From: Hyphomonadaceae bacterium UKL13-1
Lineage (GTDB): Bacteria > Pseudomonadota > Alphaproteobacteria > Caulobacterales > Aquidulcibacteraceae
Assembly: GCA_001602435.1 (NCBI GenBank)
Contig: CP012156.1
Coordinates: 2,500,001-2,564,000 of the forward strand
Length of the DNA: 64,000 bases
Reading direction: 5' to 3'
Positions 45,148-53,443 of this stretch are shown here, in pieces; position 1 is the stretch's first letter; every line of letters begins with the position of its first letter. Below the pieces are notes generated by a model that ran no database searches, was not told where the DNA came from, and saw only the letters and a list, made by a program, of their open reading frames with translations. Position numbers and translations under genes: made by a program.

Positions 45148-47598
45148 ATGACAGCCCAGAACAATGAACCTCTCGACCGGCCCGGCCTCATTCGAGAAAA
45201 GGTCAGATTGCTTTCCGGCCGAGATTTCTGGCGCACCAAGGCAAGCACCATCCTATCAATCCCGTCCCTTAAACTGACAGACGGACCTAATGGTGCGCGA
45301 GGTGATCTGACAAGCGGGGCCACCGCGGCTTGTTTCCCGGTCGGCGTGGCACTCGGGGCGAGTTTTGATGTGGACTTGTTGCGCGAGATTGGCACGGCGC
45401 TCGGGCGCGAAGCCACGTCTAAAGCGTGTCAGGTCCTGCTTGGGCCCACGATCAATTTGCAAAGAACGCCAATTGGAGGTCGCAATTTTGAATGCTACTC
45501 GGAAGACCCGTGGCTGACCGGGTGTCTGGCGGTTGGGTTTGTGCAGGGTGTCCAGTCTCAAGGCGTCGCTGCCTGCCCTAAGCACTTTGTGGCCAACGAC
45601 ACAGAGTTCGAACGCCACAAGGTCAGCTCGAACGTCGATGCTAACACTCTAAGGACGCTGTATTTGCGGCCGTTCGAGATGGCAGTGAAAGAGGGCGGTG
45701 CTTGGATGATCATGTCATCCTACAATCGCATTAACGGTACCCATAGCAATTCAAACGCTCTGCTTTTGCGCGATATCCTCAAAGGGGAATGGGGCTTTGA
45801 TGGGGTCGTGGTGAGCGATTGGGGTGGGTCGCTGTCGGGGGAGGGCGATTATTTGGGCGGGCTAGATCTCGAAATGCCCGGTCCCGGGCGCAGCTTCAAC
45901 GACACCCTAGCGGACGCGATTTTGGCTGGGCAATTACCCGAACAGCCGTTGGACGAAGCCATCGAAAGACTATCACGGCTGGCGCAGCGCACGGCGCTAT
46001 CTCGACAAGGCGAGGTTAAGGAACAAAGCATTGATAGGCCTGAAGACCGGGCCCTTGCAAAACGCGCTGCCATCGCGGGCACGGTCATGTTGAAAAATGA
46101 GGGGCTACTGCCGCTTTGCGCCGACAGACTGAAAACCATAGCCGTAATCGGTCCTAATGCAGCCCATGGTGAAATCATGGGCGGCGGTAGCTCCTTCGTG
46201 AATGCGCACTATGCCGTGCATCCCCTGCCCGCCCTCAAAACGCGCCTACATGGCAAAGCGGAAGTGTCCCACGCTGCAGGCTGCAACATCCATCGCTATA
46301 TGCCGGACTTTAGGGTTGGATCCGTTCAAACGCCTGATGGCACCCGCGACGGCTTCCTTTTGGAGTTTTTTAGTCGGCCCAATTGCGAGGGCGGCCCAGT
46401 CCGCCAGTCCGTTCAGAAGCTCGCACGATGGATGGACCTCGGGCTTCTTGCCAATGCGAATGATCCCACGCGTGCTGGCAGTGTCAGATTAAGCGGAACC
46501 TTCACCCCCGCCGAGACCGGCCTTCACACATTTGGCGTCCATAGTGCTGGCCTGTGCGACATCTGGCTCAATGGTGAACGTATCATCGACAACCGGACTG
46601 GCTGGTCTCGAGGCGAAGGCTTCTTCGGCTTCGGCAGCCGGGAGCAAATCGCTACGTCTCACTTGGAAGCGGGGCAGCCTGTAGAACTTGAATTGCGCTT
46701 CGATCCAAAGGCGGGAAGCCTGCTCAAAGGATTTCGCTTCGGAGTGCTCCCTCCGCAGACCGACGACATGCTCGGCGAGGCAATCGCCCTAGCCAAAGCT
46801 TGTGAGACGGTGGTGCTCGTGCTTGGTGCTAATCCGGACTGGGAGACCGAAGGGCATGATCGTACATCGATGCAATTGCCGGGTGAGCAGGATCGCCTAG
46901 CTGCTGAAATCATTGCCGCCAATCCTAGCACGGTAATTGTACTGAATATTGGTGCACCCGTCCTAATGCCGTGGCTCGATCAGGCACAGGCCGTGATCGT
47001 GCCTTGGTTTGGAGGGCAAGAGATGGGCAACGCGATTGCTGATGTACTTCTTGGTGACGCCGAACCCGGCGGCCGCCTGCCGTTTAGCTGGCCAGCTCAA
47101 TTGAACGATTCACCGGGATATCGGCACTATAACACCTCCAGCCTTGAGATGGATTATAGCGAAGGCCTGCTTATGGGATATGCGGGCCATCACGCCCATG
47201 GACCCAAGCCCCTGTTTGGCTTTGGGCATGGCCTTGGCTATGCAAGCTTAGTTATCGATTCAGTCGATGGGGTAAAGACTGACTTCGAAGGACGGTCTGT
47301 GGTGCCCGTGCATGTGCGTAATCAGTCAGACAAACCAGGCAACGCCTGCGTCCAGATTTATGCGGATTGGCGCGAAACGAATGCCGATTTCGGGTCTATC
47401 CGCTTATGTGGATTTGCGCGTGTGCAAGTGGAGCCGCGCTCTGTCTTCAATGTCAGTGTCCCGCTTGATCCGCGATGGGCGATGTCTTGGTGTGAGGCAG
47501 ACGCTACTTGGTCGAGCGATGCGGAGAAGCCAAAACTTGTCGCCCTCCTTGATGGGGCAGCGGCTTTGGCAGCTGACACAAACACAGCTGCTCGATAG
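45148..47598 (+). CDS. GH3 beta-glycosidase with PA14 insert
   Basis: Family 3 glycoside hydrolase of about 816 residues. The ATG at 45148 starts MTAQNNEPLDRPG; the open frame upstream to 45025 is inside the previous gene. The barrel domain has KLTDGPNGARG, CPKHFVANDTEFERHK and the nucleophile D224 in VVVSDWGG. The second domain has the VLVLGANPDWETEGHDR loop. A PA14 domain lies at about 395-540 (GLHTFGVHSAGLCDIWLNGE), as in the bacterial beta-glucosidases that recognise longer glycans. A fibronectin-like C-terminus follows. No signal peptide is seen, so it is probably intracellular. It is co-transcribed with the debranching-type glycosidase. Confidence 0.92.
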   Translation: MTAQNNEPLDRPGLIREKVRLLSGRDFWRTKASTILSIPSLKLTDGPNGARGDLTSGATAACFPVGVALGASFDVDLLREIGTALGREATSKACQVLLGPTINLQRTPIGGRNFECYSEDPWLTGCLAVGFVQGVQSQGVAACPKHFVANDTEFERHKVSSNVDANTLRTLYLRPFEMAVKEGGAWMIMSSYNRINGTHSNSNALLLRDILKGEWGFDGVVVSDWGGSLSGEGDYLGGLDLEMPGPGRSFNDTLADAILAGQLPEQPLDEAIERLSRLAQRTALSRQGEVKEQSIDRPEDRALAKRAAIAGTVMLKNEGLLPLCADRLKTIAVIGPNAAHGEIMGGGSSFVNAHYAVHPLPALKTRLHGKAEVSHAAGCNIHRYMPDFRVGSVQTPDGTRDGFLLEFFSRPNCEGGPVRQSVQKLARWMDLGLLANANDPTRAGSVRLSGTFTPAETGLHTFGVHSAGLCDIWLNGERIIDNRTGWSRGEGFFGFGSREQIATSHLEAGQPVELELRFDPKAGSLLKGFRFGVLPPQTDDMLGEAIALAKACETVVLVLGANPDWETEGHDRTSMQLPGEQDRLAAEIIAANPSTVIVLNIGAPVLMPWLDQAQAVIVPWFGGQEMGNAIADVLLGDAEPGGRLPFSWPAQLNDSPGYRHYNTSSLEMDYSEGLLMGYAGHHAHGPKPLFGFGHGLGYASLVIDSVDGVKTDFEGRSVVPVHVRNQSDKPGNACVQIYADWRETNADFGSIRLCGFARVQVEPRSVFNVSVPLDPRWAMSWCEADATWSSDAEKPKLVALLDGAAALAADTNTAAR

Positions 47599-48673
47599 AC
47601 AAACTCGTTGGGAGCAAATGTCTGCTTTGCGTTTGCCTTGCACTCCAACGCATAGACCAGTTTTGGCGCATTTGAGAAGGTCAGCTTTTGTTCAAGGCAA
47701 ACGCTGAAGAGCCCGCAGGCCGCGGCAGCAGCTCGGCAAAGTTTGCTTGTGGTTCCTTCCATTGTTTTCAATTTCCAGGCCAATCGGGATGAATGGCTAC
47801 TCGGCGCGATGACATGCCTTCATAAGGCTATCACTCCCCCAATGTGTTTCGTTTTGTGCTGATCTGTTTCTAAGTGGGGTCATAAGGAGAACAGAGGAGA
47901 CATGAGTGAGGGAGAGGCAAGATAAAGGGAGAAACTTTAGGGCTTATCCTACTGATATTATGCGCAAAATAGGCGAATCTGGTTGCCCTTCATGAATTGC
48001 CATGAATTACTGTGCGCATGGCTGGCTTTTGAATCTTCGTGCGCCGCCATTTTGGAGTTCCGACCATGGCTTATGGCAGTCAGGATCAGGGTGATCGCGG
48101 TAACAGATCAGAGCCAATCTTCACGCTTCAAGAACGCCTGAGCCTGCGCCTCGCAAGCCATGGGGCCGAAGCGCAGGCTCGTTTGCCAAGCCGTCTCAAA
48201 GGCGATGGCGGCTCGGTAGGGGCTCCCTGGCCCGGAAGCTTGTTCATGCCAAGCTCTGTGGTCTTGGCAGTGATGGGACGGCTGGCACGGGCGGGTCGTA
48301 AACGCGGCTAGGTGCTGATATCTCTATCGGTGTGCAACTAGAACCCTCCGAACGAAGAGTCCTAAGCCATTGCGATACCGCTCTTCGCCGTCATGCCGTC
48401 ATAGATCGAGGGGTGAATATCATCGCCGTGCGTGAGATACCCGGAGCGGAGCTTGCTCTCGGGCAGGTCTTAGGTGCGGGCATCGGTCGCTGACGATTCT
48501 GAGCAGTCGTCAGCCCTTTTCGAAACAGGACGCAACGAAGCGAAACGTCGCTAAAGCGAGAGCCAAGTCTGGCTTCCGTTACAGAGATCTGTGCCCCAAT
48601 TCCACCCAAATTATCACGAAATCGTGATCGGAATTTTTGGCCTCTTGCAATATTCTGTTTTTATTGTAGTAAT
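47599..48673. other. Gene-free right end of the island
   Basis: About 1.1 kb with no convincing gene. From about 47992 it shares broken homology with 23320-23570, the DNA left of the left attachment repeat. A frame at 48039-48311 is open but mostly made of this repeat-type sequence. Confidence 0.5.
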
Positions 48674-48718
48674 TGGAGCGGGCGATGGGAATCGAACCCA
48701 CGACATTCAGCTTGGGAA
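48655..48718 (+). repeat. Right attachment repeat, 64 bp
   Basis: Perfect copy of 23571-23634. It spans the sequence downstream of the tRNA 3' end, the CCA, acceptor, T-arm and variable region up to the anticodon loop of the intact tRNA-Gly. Confidence 0.9.
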
Positions 48719-48748
48719 GCTGACGTTCTACCTCTGAACTACGCCCGC
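48674..48748 (-). tRNA. tRNA-Gly (anticodon CCC), CCA encoded
   Basis: Read on the minus strand: acceptor stem GCGGGCG/CGCCCGC, D-arm GTTC...GAAC, anticodon stem TCAGC/GCTGA with loop TTCCCAA and anticodon CCC (48714-48716 complement), T-arm GTGGG TTCGATT CCCAT (one G-T pair), discriminator T and encoded CCA. It is the intact integration target; the island lies on its 3' side. Confidence 0.95.
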
Positions 48749-48801
48749 ATGGATGGGAAGGAGCCGAGTAGAGCCGTATATTTCGCTCAACTCGTAGGTC
48801 T

Positions 48802-49056
48802 TCACATCAGTTGGTCCTTTTTGACCATTTTCATGTCGGTTGCAAGGCCAGACACTGGAGAGTGATCTACCGCCATCTCAGATGCCTCCAGATAAAAGGC
48901 GGCCATCAAATCAGTCACTTCGTCGGAGATAGATAGCAAAAGCGGGTGGAGCTGTGTTTCCGGGTGTTCCTCAACAAAGGCTTGCCAACTAGTGAGGATG
49001 AGTTGAGCGCGGTCAATGATTTCGTGAAGTCCTCGCTCAGAGCGGATATTACCCAT
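48802..49056 (-). CDS. Small helical protein of unknown function
   Basis: Frame of 84 residues, soluble and acidic, with helical composition (GLHEIIDRAQLILTSWQAFVE, then DEVTDLMAAFYLEAS). No family recognised. It stands alone downstream of the tRNA and upstream of the nitrilase-like operon end, with only a fair ribosome-binding region. Protein-like composition supports it; nothing about function can be read. Confidence 0.45.
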   Translation of the reverse strand: MGNIRSERGLHEIIDRAQLILTSWQAFVEEHPETQLHPLLLSISDEVTDLMAAFYLEASEMAVDHSPVSGLATDMKMVKKDQLM

Positions 49057-49158
49057 GACTGTATACTCCCACCTTATTACCCATGAGTATGGGCGCGTGG
49101 GGCACAGAATTCCAGAGTTAAATACATTGTTTACACCTGCAACTTGCAGCGTGTTGGA

Positions 49159-50280
49159 TCAGCGCAAAATCCCACGGGCGGCCATGTCTTCGATCACGGC
49201 ACGTTGTCGGGCCAAAACCTCAGCGCGTTCAATCATCTTGCCGTCTGGCGTTTTATTGGCGGGGGCCAAGCGGGTATCGGCATAGGTCTTTTCAAACGCA
49301 TCCATCGGCAAGCGCGATAGCGTGTTGGTCATGCCGGTTTTCTTCCGCGTCTCGCGCAAAGCCGCGATATCGAGGACAGCATTGGCGTTAAAAGTCTCGC
49401 CCGTGCCGGCTTCGGCCAAGGTGCGCCCATACCAATCCAGCACAATCGACATGCCGTCTGTCGAGTTCGCGGCTACCGGCGTGCCATAAATGCCAGCGGA
49501 ATTGGCGCTGACGACATAAGCAATGTTCTCCACTGCTCGGGCCATTTTTGAGATGTGCTTGGGCGTCAAATTCGGGCTGCCGACTTCACTAGTAGGGTGG
49601 AGCAAGATTTCCGCGCCCTTAAACACCGCCATGCGCGCGATCTCGGGATAGAGGATTTCTTCCGAAGCTATCGTGCCCAAGGTGCCGATTTCGGTCGCCG
49701 CTACGGGGAATACCGCGTCGAGGCCGTAAGCGTCGAGATATTTGTCCCAGACGTCATAAGGGCTGGGCGTATAGAGCGAAATCATCCGGCGATAGCGCAA
49801 CACGACTTGGCCCGTCGGCCCATACACGACATTGGCTTGAAAATAGAGATCGGGGAAATGGGGGTCGTTCTCATAATGGTTGGAGCACAGATAAAGGCCG
49901 TGTTTCTGGGCGATGGCGGCAATGGCGTCTGCCTCTGCCCCTTGCATGTCGATTGCGGCCTTGGCCTGCCACTGCTCGCGCGTTTCCCCCAAGGGGAAGC
50001 TTGTCAGCCAGTATTCAGGCAGGACAACCAGCTTCAGATCATAGCCATTAAAGCCTTTGAGAAAGCCCTTCGCCGCGCCAATCTGGCTGGAGACACGCGC
50101 CATGGTCGCATTCATGCGGGCGCGGGCGGCTTCCTTGGTGCTGTCTTGATTGACGGCATCGCAACGGGTTTGCAACGCCAAGGCCGAGTAGCGCGTGGGC
50201 GAGGTTTGGGCGGTGGCATCGGTCATGGCTAAGCTGGCTCCAGCGGCAAGGGCGGTCAAAAGGACGTCACGGCGGTTCAT
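49159..50280 (-). CDS. Nitrilase-superfamily protein lacking the catalytic cysteine
   Basis: Protein of 373 residues of the carbon-nitrogen hydrolase fold, with an N-terminal RR sequence and hydrophobic stretch (MNRRDVLLTALAAGASLAM) like a Tat signal. The catalytic glutamate E89 is in VVLPEYWL. The lysine site reads RYRRMISLY, with arginine at 164/165, and the nucleophile segment reads GTIASEEILYPEIAR, with serine 206 where the family has cysteine. It may therefore be inactive, or use another chemistry, or bind a ligand. It is the last gene of a three-gene operon; the gene before it overlaps by four bases. Confidence 0.75.
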   Translation of the reverse strand: MNRRDVLLTALAAGASLAMTDATAQTSPTRYSALALQTRCDAVNQDSTKEAARARMNATMARVSSQIGAAKGFLKGFNGYDLKLVVLPEYWLTSFPLGETREQWQAKAAIDMQGAEADAIAAIAQKHGLYLCSNHYENDPHFPDLYFQANVVYGPTGQVVLRYRRMISLYTPSPYDVWDKYLDAYGLDAVFPVAATEIGTLGTIASEEILYPEIARMAVFKGAEILLHPTSEVGSPNLTPKHISKMARAVENIAYVVSANSAGIYGTPVAANSTDGMSIVLDWYGRTLAEAGTGETFNANAVLDIAALRETRKKTGMTNTLSRLPMDAFEKTYADTRLAPANKTPDGKMIERAEVLARQRAVIEDMAARGILR

Positions 50281-50657
50281 GTTTTGGGGCTTCCCGCTTG
50301 TTCAGCATCCCATTTTTTGAGGAAGGTCTTTTTGGCTTGTTCGCGCCAGACGCGCTTGAGGTTGGCGACAACCCAATCGGGATCGACCTTATCAGGGCGG
50401 GCGAGGATCAAGGGCCAGCTTTTGTAATGGGGCGTGAAGAAGAAGGTTTCTGGATCAACTTCGATTAGGAACTCTCGCTCTTCAAAGGTGGTCTTAAATA
50501 CCGGCGCATGTTCAGTCGGGCTCCACCACACCCACATTTTGCCATGCGCCTTCAAATTAGGCTGTCCCCATGAGACGGCATCTTCCACATTGGGCAGGTT
50601 GAGCGAGAGGGCCAGCGCCCGCATACTCTCCCACGTGAAGGGCTCAGCCTGCGGCAT
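50277..50657 (-). CDS. YjbR/MmcQ-family protein
   Basis: Protein of about 126 residues with the MmcQ/YjbR pattern: LPNVEDAVSWGQPNLKAHGKMWVWW, EVDPETFFFTPHYKSWPLIL, and WVVANLKRVWREQAKKTF at the end. I chose the ATG at 50657 (MPQAEPFTW); the longer frame adds 19 unlikely residues. The family has a double-wing-type fold once described as DNA-binding, with no proven reaction. It overlaps both neighbours, so it is translated with the deacetylase and nitrilase-like genes. Confidence 0.85.
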   Translation of the reverse strand: MPQAEPFTWESMRALALSLNLPNVEDAVSWGQPNLKAHGKMWVWWSPTEHAPVFKTTFEEREFLIEVDPETFFFTPHYKSWPLILARPDKVDPDWVVANLKRVWREQAKKTFLKKWDAEQAGSPKT

Positions 50658-51555
50658 CAGCAATCTCCTGCGCGGTTGCACTCCACAGCTGATCATCGGA
50701 TGCGAGTGCGGCAAATATCTCGCGCACTGCCCACAGGCGGAATGGCAAGCCCGAGACGTAAGGCGTCAAGGTAAAGGACAGGACTTGGCCGCCATAACGC
50801 GGCCCCTCCTCGACCAATAGATCGCGAGCCGCCAAGATTTGGTTGCGCCATTCGGCCTCGCTCTGGCGCTGGTCGATCAAAAGTTTGCGGTCATCCAATT
50901 CGTTCGCTAGTGGCACGCAGTTTAAAGCCCCCGACGCGGTTGCCATCGGCCACGGCACGCTATCGCTTTCCCAATCGAGGCAAATGTCAAAGCCTGCCGC
51001 CTTGATCAGATCCGGCGTCTTCTCGCTTTGCTGCCGGGCGGGCGATAGCCAGGTGCGCGGGGCAAGGCCTGCCGCCTGAAAAGCCTCGCGCGTGCGGGCG
51101 ACATAAGCGGCCTCAATTTCGGGTTCGATCCCGCCCCAATGGATTGAGTCTGTATCCCAGCCATGGGCGGCAATCTCGTGTCCATCGGCCAAAATCGCCT
51201 CAATCAAGGGCCTTTTCTTCTCCAGAAGGACGGCATTGACGGCAAAGGTGGCCTTCAGATTCGCCGCCTGTAGCGCCTTGAGCAAGCGGAACACGCCCAC
51301 CCGATTGCCATAGTCACGGCTGGTATAGTGGCGCAGGTCTGGGTAGGGCGTCACCATGGCACCTGGATGCTTGAACGGCTTGCCCGAGGGGTTCAGCATG
51401 AAAAATTCCAGCGGGATCACGATCAAAGCGGCCACTGTCTTGCCGCCGGGCCAATAGATTGGCGTCCGCTGATCGCCCTGCCGCCAGCTATAGCGGTCAA
51501 TGTCTTGGCCATAGCCACGCTTAGGATAAGTCAGATAATCTGTCGGCAAGGTCAT
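50644..51555 (-). CDS. Polysaccharide deacetylase-fold protein (PuuE/allantoinase-like)
   Basis: Carbohydrate esterase 4-type fold of 303 residues without a signal peptide. The metal-site segment DGHEIAAHGWDTD is present, along with ATFAVNAVLLEKKRP and the C-terminal SFTLTPYVSGLPFR. The early part FFMLNPSGKPFKHPGAM is like the allantoinase PuuE/uricase-associated group rather than secreted chitin deacetylases. It could act on a small amide such as allantoin; this fits with a nitrilase-like partner but is inference. First gene of the operon. Confidence 0.82.
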   Translation of the reverse strand: MTLPTDYLTYPKRGYGQDIDRYSWRQGDQRTPIYWPGGKTVAALIVIPLEFFMLNPSGKPFKHPGAMVTPYPDLRHYTSRDYGNRVGVFRLLKALQAANLKATFAVNAVLLEKKRPLIEAILADGHEIAAHGWDTDSIHWGGIEPEIEAAYVARTREAFQAAGLAPRTWLSPARQQSEKTPDLIKAAGFDICLDWESDSVPWPMATASGALNCVPLANELDDRKLLIDQRQSEAEWRNQILAARDLLVEEGPRYGGQVLSFTLTPYVSGLPFRLWAVREIFAALASDDQLWSATAQEIADAAG

Positions 51556-51667
51556 GGGCCACTCTAACCCTGCTTAGCGACAGGTTTCAAGGCAAGGATA
51601 TATCTTTACGCCTCGTTCGGCTGTAGCCTTGCGAATGAGCGCTCAGGAGAGATGCGAGGGGGGTGCC

Positions 51668-52156
51668 ATGGACAAGGAAATCGAGGCTGCGGGCGAAGGT
51701 TACATGCGCGTAGAACGTCGCGGCGACCGAGAGTTGACGATCAGCCGGATGTTCAATGCCAAGCTCCAAGCGGTCTATCAAGCGTGGAGCGAACCAGCGG
51801 TCTTCCAGCGCTGGTGGGTGCCCCAATCCTCCCACGGCATCCGTCTGGTGGCGTGCGACATGGCGGTGCACACAGGGGGGAAATATCGCCTAGAATTTGC
51901 GATGGGCGACGGAGAGCTCTTCGCCTTTTATGGCAAATATCTCGATGTGGTGGAGAACCAGCGCATCGTGTGGACCAATGATGAGGGCGAAGCAGGCGCG
52001 ATAACCACCGTGACCTTTGGCGACCTCGGGGACAGCACACAAGTGAGCTTCCACGAACGTTACCCGACAGCTAAGGCGCTTGAAGAAGCGCTCGAAAGCT
52101 CTGCCCTCGCCTTGCCAGAGCAGTTGAACCAACTTGGCAATTTACTGAATAGCTAG
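51668..52156 (+). CDS. SRPBCC (AHSA1-type) domain protein
   Basis: Protein of 162 residues with the activator-of-Hsp90-like START fold. Features are LTISRMFNAKLQAVYQAWSE, FQRWWVPQ, GGKYRLEFAMGDGELFAFYGKYLDV and RIVWTNDEG. The ATG at 51668 has a strong GAGGGGGG ribosome-binding site; the frame from 51629 gives an unlikely extension. The fold binds a small hydrophobic ligand, but none can be predicted. It is divergent from the deacetylase operon. Confidence 0.85.
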   Translation: MDKEIEAAGEGYMRVERRGDRELTISRMFNAKLQAVYQAWSEPAVFQRWWVPQSSHGIRLVACDMAVHTGGKYRLEFAMGDGELFAFYGKYLDVVENQRIVWTNDEGEAGAITTVTFGDLGDSTQVSFHERYPTAKALEEALESSALALPEQLNQLGNLLNS

Positions 52157-52163
52157 AAGGTCA

Positions 52164-52185
52164 CGGCCCGTCTGAGCGGGCCTTG
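52164..52185. terminator. Weak hairpin between convergent genes
   Basis: GGCCCG, six bases, CGGGCC: a six-base GC stem followed by TTGA. No proper T-run, so termination is uncertain. Confidence 0.35.
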
Positions 52186-52233
52186 AAGCTGTGGCCCGAG
52201 CATGTCGGGGCGGATGATCGCGAAACAGGAGGC

Positions 52234-52998
52234 TTAGTAATTGAACAAAAGCCCGGCGCGCACTTCCCCGCCCTTATAGTCCGTGCGGGCAGCATAATCG
52301 ATGCCAGTCAGCGCCAAGTTTTGGCGAACTGCGGCGTTTCCAACGGCTGTTACCGTGCCCTTGCCGAGATCGGTATAAATATACTCGCCGCGCAAGGTTG
52401 CCCCTTCCAAGATCCGCAATTCAGCGCCAACACCAATGGCCCAGCCCGTCAGATTCTCGCTGTTGCTTCCAGCCCAAAGCAATGTCGGCGCGCCATTGAC
52501 GGCAACCGAGGCTTTGGTTTCCACCTGCGCGATTGCCAGGCCACCTGTGCCATAGACAAAGATACGATCGTTGAACGATGCGCCAAGCCTGCCGCGCAAG
52601 GAGGCACGGATGCCATATTCCTTGCTCGCCGAGGTGGTGAGGCCAGTTGGCGCAATGCCTGCAATCGGTGCGCCGGAAAATGACGCAGGTTGGCTATCGC
52701 CGCCGCCGACGAGATCAATTTCCCAGCCCCACATAATAGGGCCTTCACCTCGGAAACTATTGCCCATAATGACACCGTAAGTGACGCCGTCGATCGTTGG
52801 CTTGAGCTGGTTGGGCACAATCGTTGGTCCAAGATTACGAAATGCGGTCGTGCCAACCGTGTTAACAGTCACGTCCGTATCATTATGCGTGCCAATCACG
52901 ACACCGCCATAAAGCCCCCCCGCGTCTTGCGCCAAGGCCGAGCCAGCACTGAAACACAGGGTGATTGCCGCAGACGCAGCCAATAATACTCTATGCAT
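52234..52998 (-). CDS. Outer-membrane beta-barrel protein (opacity/Omp25-like)
   Basis: Barrel protein of 254 residues with a signal peptide ending GSALAQ. Strands of alternating residues are visible, such as GVIMGNSFRGEGPIMWGWEID, YGIRASLRGRLGASFNDRIFVYGTGG and ILEGATLRGEYIYTDLGKG, ending VRAGLLFNY with the aromatic residue expected. The pattern is that of small surface-antigen-like proteins of alphaproteobacteria. It stands alone and faces the SRPBCC gene. Function beyond outer-membrane structure is unknown. Confidence 0.78.
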   Translation of the reverse strand: MHRVLLAASAAITLCFSAGSALAQDAGGLYGGVVIGTHNDTDVTVNTVGTTAFRNLGPTIVPNQLKPTIDGVTYGVIMGNSFRGEGPIMWGWEIDLVGGGDSQPASFSGAPIAGIAPTGLTTSASKEYGIRASLRGRLGASFNDRIFVYGTGGLAIAQVETKASVAVNGAPTLLWAGSNSENLTGWAIGVGAELRILEGATLRGEYIYTDLGKGTVTAVGNAAVRQNLALTGIDYAARTDYKGGEVRAGLLFNY

Positions 52999-53443
52999 AG
53001 AAAAACCTCCGAGGTGTCGGATCGATACGTTGTTAACTCTAATAAAGACTTAATTTTTCACTTCAGTAATCGGTCTCTTCAACCTCCGATATCGAGCCGC
53101 AGAGGGTTTGCGCCGCTATAAATATTTGTTTCAGAAAGAATTTTCTCACACGCTTCGTGATCGGGCGATAAAGTGCCCACGTGGCGCACGCCTCCAACCA
53201 AAGGAGATGGTCAGACTGGGTCGCACCAAAATTGTCGGGACTGGACCGTATCAGGGTTCAACAAAAGGCTCAGCTTGACTTAAATTTGCCCAGCAAGTTG
53301 GGAGTGATCAGAGCCTTTGCTCGGGCACTGCTTGTGGCAACAAGATTCTGAGATCATTCAAGTTGCCACGACCTCGGTCGAAACGGGGCATGCCTATAGG
53401 GATGCACGCCAAGCGACGCGGGGTCTTTGTGGATGAGGCCCCC
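52999..53443. other. Intergenic stretch, nothing recognised
   Basis: About 445 bp upstream of the barrel gene and downstream of the DUF3137 gene. AT-rich promoter-like DNA lies near 53010-53060. No gene or structure stands out. Confidence 0.4.

Larger units (their letters stand above)
23571..48718. mobile_element. Integrated genomic island at tRNA-Gly(CCC)
   Basis: A 25-kb segment bounded by 64-bp direct repeats. Its integrase is at the left end (23889-25196) and the intact tRNA is at the right end. Cargo: toxin/immunity genes, PadR and Fic genes, remnants of a second integrase and of an HlyD adaptor, a repeat family, a Zur-type zinc locus and a carbohydrate-utilisation locus. The unusual points are that the integrase is distal from the tRNA and that degenerate homology extends beyond both repeats, which suggests several integrations in the same site. 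No plasmid, phage structural or conjugation genes are seen, so present mobility is doubtful. Confidence 0.8.

Noticed and set aside
48039..48311. Plus-strand frame of 90 codons at the right end of the island
   Set aside because: It consists largely of the degenerate DNA shared with the left flank, where the frame is closed by a stop soon after; not kept by selection as far as I can see.
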